Below, piece by piece: positions 7,732 to 14,884 of a DNA stretch of 43,983 nucleotides. Under the pieces are notes generated by a model, which ran no database searches, was not told the origin of the DNA, and was given only the letters and a program-made list of their open reading frames with translations. Both the position numbers and the translations under genes were made by a program. Numbering within the stretch: the stretch's first letter is position 1; each line of letters begins with the position of its first letter. Source of the DNA: an uncultured Acidobacteriia bacterium (GTDB taxonomy: Bacteria > Acidobacteriota > Terriglobia > Bryobacterales > Bryobacteraceae); NCBI GenBank assembly GCA_903882645.1, contig CAIRXZ010000316.1, positions 1 to 43,983 of the forward strand. The letters are read 5' to 3'.

Positions 7732-8700
7732 TTAGACCTCCACCCGCTCGATGAGCGCGGGGTCGTTCGTGCCCAGGGCGTGTTGCGCGTCGGCGGCCCG
7801 GGCGATATAGGCCGGTTCGCGCTTGGCGGCCTTGAGGGACGGCAATCCCTTTTCGGCGCGCTGCCGCTCGATGATCTGCCAGCCGGTGTAATCGAGCGCG
7901 ACCGGGTCGCCGGAGACCAGGAGGCCGTTGAACGGCCACGACCAGTGCGGCATGTAGGACGGCCCGCCTTCGTACTGCGGCGCAATGGCGTCGCAGATGG
8001 CGATGCGCACCTTGCGCCGGATGGGCGGGAGCATGTAGACGTCGGCGACGTAGGGGTCGCCGCAATTGATGTGGTACTTGTTGGGATTGTGAATGGCCCC
8101 GAATAGGTTCTTCAGAGCCATGGTCACGCCGACGATGCCGTGGTCCTTCAACACCGGCAGGTTGATCACGGCGTCGCACTCCTCGGCGATGGTCTTGGAA
8201 ACGAGACTTCCGGCGGACCCGAAGACGGCCAGCTCGGATTGGTAGCCGCCGGCGTCGTTCCCGATGCAGCGGATGCGGTCGCGGCGCGAAGCGACCTGGA
8301 ATCCGGCGCGGTCCAGATCGTCATTGAGGCGGTCCCAAATCACGATGTCCTTGGCTGGAATCCCCGCCTGTTGGAGCCGCTCGCAGACCGCCTCGACCAG
8401 CGCGGGACTCGTCGAGGCGCCCCTTCCGGCGAGGCAATTCACCTTCAGGCCGACCACTTCGCCGGGGCGCGCCAGTTTCTTCCACCCTTCGAGCGGCGAA
8501 TCGCACCGGCACGCCGATTGGACAGCGCGGTCGAGGACTTTCAGCAGGCGCCCCGAATCCACGGCGCCTCCGGAGGGCCGCAAATCCGCGTCCCGCGCGA
8601 CGACCACTCGCGATTTATCACGTCCGCGGGCGCACCCGGCCAGCGCCCCCGCCAAGCCAAGGCGCAACAGACTGCGGCGGCTGGACCCGGAGGGTTGCAT
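7732..8700 (-). CDS. DUF362-domain protein with Tat/lipobox signal
   Basis: 322 residues, first gene of the AmmeMemoRadiSam operon. The N-terminus has SSRRSLLRLGLAGALAGC, a twin-arginine pair (8-9) and a lipobox LAGC with C23. It is therefore likely an exported lipoprotein. The body has DUF362 landmarks: VGLKVNCLAGRGASTSPALVEAV, a VIWDR strand, a central AVINLPVLKDHGIVGVTMALKN segment and a late SGDPVALDYTGWQIIE segment. No ferredoxin-type Cys cluster is present. The ATG at 8700 is preferred over the upstream ATG at 8781 because it directly starts the signal peptide. The three genes are 4 bp apart or overlapping, so they are almost certainly one transcript. Function of DUF362 is not established. 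Confidence 0.88.
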   Translation of the reverse strand: MQPSGSSRRSLLRLGLAGALAGCARGRDKSRVVVARDADLRPSGGAVDSGRLLKVLDRAVQSACRCDSPLEGWKKLARPGEVVGLKVNCLAGRGASTSPALVEAVCERLQQAGIPAKDIVIWDRLNDDLDRAGFQVASRRDRIRCIGNDAGGYQSELAVFGSAGSLVSKTIAEECDAVINLPVLKDHGIVGVTMALKNLFGAIHNPNKYHINCGDPYVADVYMLPPIRRKVRIAICDAIAPQYEGGPSYMPHWSWPFNGLLVSGDPVALDYTGWQIIERQRAEKGLPSLKAAKREPAYIARAADAQHALGTNDPALIERVEV

Positions 8701-8819
8701 ATCGGCTGTCCCGATTCCGTTATACCACTCGGCGCGGCGGAGGACTCGGCGCGACCCGTGCGGGAGCCTAGCGACGAGCACCCGGCGGGAGGCGTGATAG
8801 AATGATAAATCACGCCCGT

Positions 8820-8894
8820 GGCGCTATCGTCTAACGGTTAGGACAGAGCCCTCTCAAGGCTTAAATACGGGTTCGATTCCCGTTAGCGCTACCA
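8820..8894 (+). tRNA. tRNA-Glu (anticodon CUC)
   Basis: Full cloverleaf with encoded CCA. The acceptor GGCGCTA pairs with TAGCGCT (G1-U72 wobble). The D-arm is GTCT/GGAC, and the anticodon stem GAGCC/GGCTT holds the loop CTCTCAA, giving anticodon CTC. The variable loop is AAAT and the T-arm ACGGG/CCCGT has loop TTCGATT. It is transcribed away from the AmmeMemoRadiSam operon. Confidence 0.95.
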
Positions 8895-9403
8895 ATTCCT
8901 CATAGACTTACGGGCCTCGCAGTACGACGGAGTACGACGCGCAACGCCCCAGCCGAAGGCTTTACGCCGGTAACGACTCTCTCCCTCCCCCGTGTGCCCC
9001 CAAAGACGAAAGACGGAAGACCGTATAAGCCATTCGGCTGTTAACGGTAGGGTTGTAGCTTCGAGTCCTACCTGAGGGGCCAGATTAAGTCCTTTAGTTT
9101 CAACGTATCCCCTACTGAACACGACGGTTGCCGCACTGCGCCCAAGCCACGGCTGTTTTCGATCTTTACCCATCCTGACCCGAGTCTACCCGAGTTTCCC
9201 CGCCCAATCCCCCCAGTTTCCCCCCAGTGGGGGGCGAATTGACCGCAAGGAGCTGGCAAGAACGGCACGCGGCCTGCGACAGTCGCGGTGCGGCGCCGGA
9301 TCACCCGGCCCGGCGGCCATCGCACTCGGGAGCTAGAATAGCCAAGGATTGGTCGGAGATGTGAGAGACTGGTTTTACGGAGAGCGTCGCGAAGCGAGAC
9401 GGA
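8895..9403. other. Gene-free region after tRNA-Glu
   Basis: 509 bp without a convincing gene. It holds the tRNA-Asn-like remnant (9030-9082), a perfect C6-AGT-G6 hairpin at 9220-9234 and a short direct repeat (AGTACGACG twice near 8925-8940). No integrase is recognisable, although 3' of a tRNA is a usual integration site. Confidence 0.6.
9030..9082 (+). pseudogene. Decayed tRNA-Asn-like 3' half
   Basis: TTCGGCTGTTAACGG looks like a tRNA-Asn (GTT) anticodon arm, but the 3' side of the stem has lost a base. It is followed by GTAGCTTCGAGTCCTAC, a T-arm with one mismatch, and an acceptor-like end finishing in GGGGCCA. The sequence before it (9007-9030) does not form a matching acceptor or D-arm. 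It is therefore a truncated tRNA or integration scar, not a functional gene. Confidence 0.5.
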
Positions 9404-10126
9404 ATGCCAAACCGGTTGTCTGATTTTCGCGCTACAGATTTCGAGTTTCGCGCCCGCTTCTGGATCATCGGTGGGGTCTTCTATCTGGGGTTCGCTCTCT
9501 ATGCCGCCGGGGACAGGAACTTCTCTTTGTCTGTGGCGCGGTGGCTGGCGGGAGCAGGTTCAACCCACGTAAGCAGTTATTCTCGCGTGATTTTGGGCTT
9601 CGGCACGGCGCTGGCGGCCGCGGCGGCGCTGATCCGCTCGTGGGCGGAGGCGTACCTGCACAGCTCCGTCGTACACGATGCCAAAATGCACAGCGGCCGG
9701 CTTACAGCCGACGGCCCATATCGCTACGTCCGCAATCCGCTTTACCTCGGTACGGTCTTGCTCGCCCTTGGGCTTGGGACCATGGCCAGCCGCCTTGGTT
9801 TTGCGATCATCGTGGCGGGAATACCCGTCATCGTCTATCGCCTGATCTTGCGAGAGGAAGCGGGCCTGCTGGCGTCGCAGGGCGAGAGCTATCGCGAGTA
9901 CTTCAGAGCCGTCCCGCGCCTCATACCTGCTCTGCACCCGCGCGTGCCGGTCGGCGAGGCGCGCCCCGATTGGGTGGACGGCTTCACAGGCGAGGCGTTC
10001 ATGTGGGGCATAGCCTTCGGCATGGCAGCGTTCACCGTTACTCTGCGCCAGGCTTACTGGTATGTCATCGCCGGCGCCGGCTTCGCAGTCTACGCAGGCC
10101 AGACCGTGAGGCGGAGGGTCCGGTAG
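9404..10126 (+). CDS. Isoprenylcysteine carboxyl methyltransferase (ICMT/PEMT)-family membrane protein
   Basis: 240 residues with about five hydrophobic segments (21-40, 60-80, 112-130, 131-147, 200-232). The ICMT/PEMT signature is present: SGRLTADGPYRYVRNPLYLG around residues 97-116, then REEAGLLASQGESYREYFRAVPRLIP. These residues bind SAM at the membrane interface in the family. Bacterial members methylate varied small molecules or lipids; the substrate here cannot be told. ATG 9404 follows a purine-rich GAGACGGA. The gene is monocistronic and convergent with the GH30 gene. Confidence 0.85.
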   Translation: MPNRLSDFRATDFEFRARFWIIGGVFYLGFALYAAGDRNFSLSVARWLAGAGSTHVSSYSRVILGFGTALAAAAALIRSWAEAYLHSSVVHDAKMHSGRLTADGPYRYVRNPLYLGTVLLALGLGTMASRLGFAIIVAGIPVIVYRLILREEAGLLASQGESYREYFRAVPRLIPALHPRVPVGEARPDWVDGFTGEAFMWGIAFGMAAFTVTLRQAYWYVIAGAGFAVYAGQTVRRRVR

Positions 10127-10203
10127 CAACTTCCCGACGAACTCGTCCCACCCGCCAGCCGCGCCCGGCAATCCTCGCATGCCGGCAGGTGCTCCTCGGC
10201 CGG
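10127..10203 (-). pseudogene. Fragment of a small HxxxC-xx-C protein
   Basis: The minus strand directly after the TAG at 10204 reads PAEEHLPACEDCRARLAG. This H-x3-C-x2-C pattern resembles small zinc-finger/anti-sigma-like acidobacterial proteins (typically VEEHLLVCEECRARL). No start codon or complete frame is present. A related scrap lies after the GH2 gene at 12093-12293. Confidence 0.35.
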
Positions 10204-10407
10204 CTAACGTCCCCGACGGGATTGCCATAGATCCTCAGACCCGCAGAACGTGTCGGTCAACGCTCCTGCAACCTCCCCGCGCACCGCCGCCCGCATTGCC
10301 CCGACGTACGCATCCCCCTTCGCGAACCAGTCGATGATGTCGGCGTCCAGACGAAGAAACCCCCACGCTTGCGCCGTCCTCTCGAGCGCGAGGGTGGGGC
10401 GCGACCA
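10204..10407 (-). pseudogene. Start-less fragment resembling a BrnA-type antitoxin C-terminus
   Basis: In frame directly after the GH30 stop codon, the minus strand reads without a start codon to a TAG at 10204. The middle, GFLRLDADIIDWFAKGDAYV, resembles the RLDADVVDWF...GYQTRINAVLR C-terminal helix region of BrnA/CopG-like antitoxins. No toxin gene is adjacent and the conserved end is not preserved. It is most likely a remnant brought next to the glycosidase gene. The resemblance is short. Confidence 0.35.
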
Positions 10408-11934
10408 TTACGACCACTGCAACGTATGCACGGAATCGGCCGGTAAATCCACATCCAGAGCGCTCGTACCCATGAGCAACTGGACGCGCTTCTCCGGACC
10501 GGTATTGGAGAGCACCACCACATAGCTCCCATCCGGATTGCGGAACCCAACGTGAGAGATGGGGCTCTGGGAGGCCGGCGCCGCGCTGTTGGCGCCTATG
10601 CCATCGGTCTGGAAGACCTTGGCTCCATGCTTCACGTGCTTCGAGTAATGCGCCAGCGCCCAGAACCGCGCGCTGCGTGTTACCTTGTGGCTCGCGTTCT
10701 CCACCGTGACGACGCCGGCGCCCATCCTGGGCGTCCGCCGCTGCTCCGCTGACGAAGCGGCCATTCCCCCCGGCCCTTCCCGGATACCGATATACGGCGT
10801 GCCATACTCGTCGAGCGCGATATTCCACATGGTGATCGACCGGCACCAGTTTCTGCACACGTCGTTCGCCCATTGCGCCCACGGAGCCCAGGCCGTCATC
10901 TGGCTGTTGCCGGTTGCGGGGGCCTGTCCCGCAGCCCGCCGCGGTCCACCTTCGGTGAAGTAGGAGGACTTCTGCGGAAACGCGTTGTGTACCTGCGTCA
11001 TTGCGGAAGGCTCGCCCGCATACCCGTGCCACGCGATACCGTCGATGTACTCTTGGGCCCCCTGGTCGGCCAGTTCGGCGATCGCGCGGCCCCAGAGGGT
11101 GAAGTTGTGGTCCAGAACCCAGATCTTGGTTGGGATGTTGTTCTTGCGGAATAGGGGGCCCAGGTACCTGCCCACGAACAGGATCTCGTCTTCCTGCGCC
11201 CACAGGCAGGAGGCATACCGGCCGTCCACCGTAGTGTCGGTTTCGTTCTGCACCGTGATCGCATCGACCGGTACGCCTTCGGCCTTGTAGGCCTCAAGGA
11301 ACTTCAGAAAGTACCGCGAATACGGCTCCAGGGTGCTCTTCTTGATCGTCCCGCCCAGCATGGAACGGTTGAACTTCATCCATCCCGGAGGGCTCCACGG
11401 CGAGGAGAACAGGAACAGGTCCGGATTCTGCTTGCGCGCTTCCTTGAGCATGGGAAGAACGTAAGCCTTGTCGTGATCGATCGAGAACTTCCTCAGCTCC
11501 GGATCGTCCTGTTCGCCATCGTCGTAGCTGAAGAGTTCCTTCGAATAGTCGCTCGACCCGACGCACGTCCGGCAGACGTTCATCGCCATCTCTTCGGGAG
11601 CGAAAAGCTCGTGCATCAGGGCCGCCCGCTCCTCGGCGGGAATCTGGCTCAACACCCAACAAGAGGCGTCCGTCATCGCGGCGCCAAAGCCCAGCATCTC
11701 CTGCCGGGTTGTTCCCGGATCGAGGGCGATCGCATCGGAGGCCACCTCGGTCACGGGTTTCCATGCGAGCGCGTCGCCCGGCGCATGACGCCGGTCCCGG
11801 AACGTGCCCCAGATCCGCACCGGCCCTGAGGCCGCTGCGGCATTGGCCCAGGCCTGACCTTTGCTCGATACCGCCAATGCAGCCGCAGTCGCCGAAGCCG
11901 CCTTCAAGAATACTCTGCGTGAACTATCCGCCAT
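10408..11934 (-). CDS. Exported glycoside hydrolase family 30 enzyme
   Basis: 508 residues. The Tat-type signal is MADSSRRVFLKAASATAAAL (RR at 6-7). The (beta/alpha)8 barrel shows GH30 landmarks: QEMLGFGAAMTDA, SSPWSPPGWMKFN, acid/base E231 in VQNETD, nucleophile E328 in YFTEGG, and an AWHGYAG segment. The C-terminal beta-sandwich runs to ADSVHTLQWS. GH30 members cleave beta-glucosyl, beta-xylosyl or beta-1,6-glucan bonds; substrate is not decidable here. ATG 11934 has a strong Shine-Dalgarno (AAAGGAGAG) 5-6 bases upstream. The GH2 gene lies upstream in the same orientation, about 370 bp away, so the two may share regulation but probably not one transcript. Confidence 0.92.
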   Translation of the reverse strand: MADSSRRVFLKAASATAAALAVSSKGQAWANAAAASGPVRIWGTFRDRRHAPGDALAWKPVTEVASDAIALDPGTTRQEMLGFGAAMTDASCWVLSQIPAEERAALMHELFAPEEMAMNVCRTCVGSSDYSKELFSYDDGEQDDPELRKFSIDHDKAYVLPMLKEARKQNPDLFLFSSPWSPPGWMKFNRSMLGGTIKKSTLEPYSRYFLKFLEAYKAEGVPVDAITVQNETDTTVDGRYASCLWAQEDEILFVGRYLGPLFRKNNIPTKIWVLDHNFTLWGRAIAELADQGAQEYIDGIAWHGYAGEPSAMTQVHNAFPQKSSYFTEGGPRRAAGQAPATGNSQMTAWAPWAQWANDVCRNWCRSITMWNIALDEYGTPYIGIREGPGGMAASSAEQRRTPRMGAGVVTVENASHKVTRSARFWALAHYSKHVKHGAKVFQTDGIGANSAAPASQSPISHVGFRNPDGSYVVVLSNTGPEKRVQLLMGTSALDVDLPADSVHTLQWS

Positions 11935-12092
11935 CCTCTCTCCTTTTAGACACGCCACTGTTTCCTGGAGCGCTTAGGATACTCTGCAGCGACACAAAGT
12001 TCAAGGCCACCGGAGCCCACGAGAGACGGCGGGCCTGTGTATGCCGCGCTCGGCGGCAAAAGTAAGGCGGCGGCACGGGTCATCGAATATCG

Positions 12093-12293
12093 TCAGATTC
12101 CATTGCTGTTGTCCTCGATGGCGAACGCCGTTTCAAAGAAGCCGTCTGCGAAGGAAGTCGCGGTCGCGTAGTCTATGAGTTTCGAGGGCCGCCTACTTTC
12201 AACGGACTTCCGGGCAATCACCCCCGCGAGCCGCGCGCGGCGCTCCTCGCACACCAGCAGGTGCTCCTCGACCGGCGCGGCGTCGGCCTGACC
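12093..12293 (-). pseudogene. Fragment of a small EEHLLVCE-type protein
   Basis: A 66-codon open stretch without a start codon reads DAAPVEEHLLVCEERRARLAG and then continues to a TGA at 12093. VEEHLLVCE.CRARL is the recognisable core; the second Cys of the usual CxxC is replaced by Arg. It is related to the fragment at 10127-10203. Both sit directly downstream of an exported glycosidase gene, which suggests a duplicated gene tail. The rest of the 366-bp gap (11935-12300) holds nothing I can identify. Confidence 0.35.
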
Positions 12294-12300
12294 CTAACTC

Positions 12301-14106
12301 TCAATTCGCTTGCTTAGACCGGTAGAAGTCCTGCATTACGAAGAAGGCCTTCTTTCTCTCGCCGCGGACCGACACCAAGCCCTTACGGTTGAAGTAGTCC
12401 TGAATGCCCGGCAGGCTCCGGCGAGGGCTGCGGAAGTCCATCAGCACCCATGGCGTAGTCCCTCGAAGCGTCGGGATCCGGCTTAACATCTTCACCTGAT
12501 GCTGGAATACGTTCTCCTGGTACTCCTCCGTGAATCTGGCCATCGCGTCGCCGTGCAGGCCGTACAACGCGTCCGCGCCGAATTCGCTCATGATCAGCGG
12601 CTTTTCATAGGCGATTTTCCAGGTGGTGCGGTCGGCCTTGTCGGGCAGACCATCGTACCAGCCCAGGTACTCGTTGCACCCGAGCACGTCGACGGCCGCG
12701 CCCAGAGGGTCGTTGAGAATCACCGGGTTGGCTTCCTGCGTGGCGCCCTCCGAATGGTGCTCCATGGCGGCCGTCAGCAAGCGGGTCGGGTCCTGCGCCC
12801 GCACCTGATCCACGAGTTTCGTCAGGAACGCTGTGCGGGGCCCTCCGACAGGCGTCTCGTTCGCCACCGACCAGAGGATAATCGAAGCGCGGTTCTTGTC
12901 GCGCGCGACGCTTTCCGCAACCTGGTTACTGGCATTTGAGAATGTGTCCTTGTTTTCCCAGTCGATGGTCCAATAGACCGGCGATTCGGACCACACCAGC
13001 AAACCCATGCGGTCAGCCTCGCGAAGCATGTTTTCGTTATGAGGATAATGGGCGAGCCGCACGAAATTGCATCCCATCTCTCTTGCCCAGCCAAGCAGCG
13101 TCCGCGCATCCTCCACGCTGAAGGCTCGGCCGGCGCGGAACGGAGCCTCCTCATGCACCGACACGCCGCGCAGAAAAACCGATTTCCCGTTTAGCAGAAT
13201 CTCCGTCCCGCGCGTTTCGATTGTGCGGAAGCCGATCGGCTCATGTACGGCGTCGGTCTCCGCCGCGATCACCACGTCGTCCAACTTTGGCCGATCGGGC
13301 GACCAGAGCGTCAGGTTTGCTGGAAAACTTACCGCGGCATACCCGTTCGCATCCGTGTTGACCGTGACGGAGGCGCCTGCCTCGGGAATCCCGATGGAGA
13401 CCCGCTGTGCCGCACGGGGTCCGTCCAGCTTCACCCATCCCGCGACCGTATTCTGCGATCCCTTCCTCAACTGCACGAAGTAATCGTGAATATAGGTCTC
13501 CGGGACCTCGATGAGTGAAACGCCACGCGTCAGCCCGCCGTAATTCCACCAGTCGGTGTTGACCGTGGGGACGCCGTCTCGTCGCCGCTTGTTGTCCACT
13601 TTGACGATCACGAAATTATCTTTGGGCCTGACCTTCCCGGTGACCTCGAAGGCAAACGGCGTAAACCCGCCGGTATGCGATCCCAGTTTCTCCCCGTTGA
13701 GGTAGACAATGGCTTCGTAGTTCGCCGCGCCGAAGTAGAGGATCAGGCGCGTCCCGGGTCGAGCCTCGTAATCGAAGGAACGCTTGTACCAGATCGTTCC
13801 TTCATAGAAGAAGAGGTTCTCACGTTGCGAATTCCAATCGCCCGGAACGTCGAGCGTTGGGGAAGAATCGAAATCGTATTCGATGAGCTCGCTTTTGTCC
13901 TTGGGCTTCGCATTCCGGAAATAGCCGTCCGGGGAGGGCTGCAAGCGGTAATCGTAGTATCCGTTTTCGTAAGGGTCCACGATAGTGCGCCACTTCCCAT
14001 CGAGGCTGACGGTGTGGCGTGCGCCTGGACTAGCGATCGCAGTTGCCGGCGCGCCCTGCAACTGCAGACACACGGTCAGAACGGCCAGGGCCGGGAAGAT
14101 TCTCAT
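12301..14106 (-). CDS. Exported glycoside hydrolase family 2 (beta-glucuronidase/galactosidase-like)
   Basis: 601 residues. A Sec signal peptide (1-26) precedes a sugar-binding jelly roll (about 30-200, with DVPGDWNSQ and WYKRSF), an immunoglobulin-like domain (about 205-295) and a TIM barrel (from about 297, GFRTIETRGTEILLNGK). Catalytic residues are E417 in WSVANETP (acid/base) and E508 in IMSEFGAD (nucleophile). NxxLRGVSVHEEAP, FVRLAHYPHNE and TPWVLMDFRSP are typical of the beta-glucuronidase-like branch. I start at ATG 14106 because GGAG lies 8 bases upstream; a GTG at 14115 would overlap the ribosome binding site. It likely works with GH30 in oligosaccharide breakdown. Confidence 0.92.
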   Translation of the reverse strand: MRIFPALAVLTVCLQLQGAPATAIASPGARHTVSLDGKWRTIVDPYENGYYDYRLQPSPDGYFRNAKPKDKSELIEYDFDSSPTLDVPGDWNSQRENLFFYEGTIWYKRSFDYEARPGTRLILYFGAANYEAIVYLNGEKLGSHTGGFTPFAFEVTGKVRPKDNFVIVKVDNKRRRDGVPTVNTDWWNYGGLTRGVSLIEVPETYIHDYFVQLRKGSQNTVAGWVKLDGPRAAQRVSIGIPEAGASVTVNTDANGYAAVSFPANLTLWSPDRPKLDDVVIAAETDAVHEPIGFRTIETRGTEILLNGKSVFLRGVSVHEEAPFRAGRAFSVEDARTLLGWAREMGCNFVRLAHYPHNENMLREADRMGLLVWSESPVYWTIDWENKDTFSNASNQVAESVARDKNRASIILWSVANETPVGGPRTAFLTKLVDQVRAQDPTRLLTAAMEHHSEGATQEANPVILNDPLGAAVDVLGCNEYLGWYDGLPDKADRTTWKIAYEKPLIMSEFGADALYGLHGDAMARFTEEYQENVFQHQVKMLSRIPTLRGTTPWVLMDFRSPRRSLPGIQDYFNRKGLVSVRGERKKAFFVMQDFYRSKQAN

Positions 14107-14409
14107 GATTTTCACTCCAGAAGTTCATTACAGCAGAATGCTCCGCATTCGGGGTCTTGGAGCCGCCTCCCCGTCCGGGTCCAACGCTGTCCACACGGGG
14201 GCCGTGGAAGGCGCGTGAGGTGGTTGCCAATCGACTGCGTGGGAATCCGGATCGGGGAACCACGGCGGCAGGATTGCGGCAGAAGCAGTGGCATTGACCG
14301 GTCGGGCTGGCTGAAATGGTGGGTCAGCCGGCAGCGACCCTAGTACCGGTCGGCCGGTCAATTCCGCTGCGATACCTGGTATAAACGGCGGAGCGATAAT
14401 AAACCACAT

Positions 14410-14429
14410 GCCGCCGCGTGAGCGGCGGC
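14410..14429. repeat. Perfect 8-bp hairpin with GTGA tetraloop
   Basis: GCCGCCGCGTGAGCGGCGGC is a perfect inverted repeat closed by GTGA, a GNRA-type loop if transcribed. It lies one base before a second perfect hairpin (14431-14458) and about 90 bp before the cyclase fragment start. Confidence 0.6.
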
Positions 14430-14430
14430 T

Positions 14431-14458
14431 GGTGGCGGTCCAAAAGTGGACCGCCACC
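14431..14458. repeat. Perfect 11-bp hairpin
   Basis: GGTGGCGGTCC and its exact complement flank the 6-base loop AAAAGT. It is not followed by a T-run, so it is not a canonical intrinsic terminator on the plus strand. A role as operator, REP doublet or mRNA element is open. Confidence 0.6.
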
Positions 14459-14515
14459 GAGCAAGACCAATCCAACAAGAGAGGCATCGCACATCTCCGA
14501 ACAGAGGATTTCCGC

Positions 14516-14836
14516 ATGGAGCCAATCACAAGAAGAAGAATGCTGACGGCCGCCGGTTGCGCCGCCGTCGCCCGCCAGGCAGCCGCCGAAGGTGAGAGAT
14601 ATCCCCGGAATCTTACGAAGGAAGACGTGGACCGGTGGATGACCGAACTTTCCAACTGGGGAAAATGGGGGAAGGACGACCAGGCGGGGACGATCAACCT
14701 GATTACGCCCGCGAAGCGCAAGGCCGCGGCGGCGCAGGTGCGTGAAGGCGTCAGCGTATCGATGTCGCTCGATGCCGATCTGCCGAAGGAAGGTCCGGCC
14801 ACCGGTCCGCCCTATTCCGAGATTGCGCCGCCTTGA
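14516..14836 (+). pseudogene. Cyclase-family protein, N-terminal fragment
   Basis: 106 residues. A Tat-like start (MEPITRRRMLTAAGCAAVAR) leads into VDRWMTELSNWGKWGKDDQA and GTINLITPAKRKAAAAQVRE. These are the opening landmarks of the acidobacterial cyclase family (kynurenine formamidase-like fold). The frame ends at TGA after PPYSEIAPP, before the HxGTHxDxxxH metal site that this family needs. The missing C-terminal portion appears at 20690-21238. AGAGG lies 8 bases before ATG 14516, so the fragment may still be translated, but it cannot be a working enzyme. Confidence 0.8.
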
Positions 14837-14884
14837 CACTCCCCTGACACTCCGCTTACGGAATGCGCGTAGAATAAGATCCAC

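Larger units (their letters stand above)
14107..14515. other. Intergenic region between GH2 and the cyclase fragment
   Basis: 409 bp without a gene, between divergently oriented neighbours. It contains a small hairpin GAATGC-TCC-GCATTC near 14135, the palindrome-rich ACCGGTCGGCCGGTC near 14345 and the paired hairpins listed separately (14410-14458). No clear sigma70 promoter could be assigned. Confidence 0.5.
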
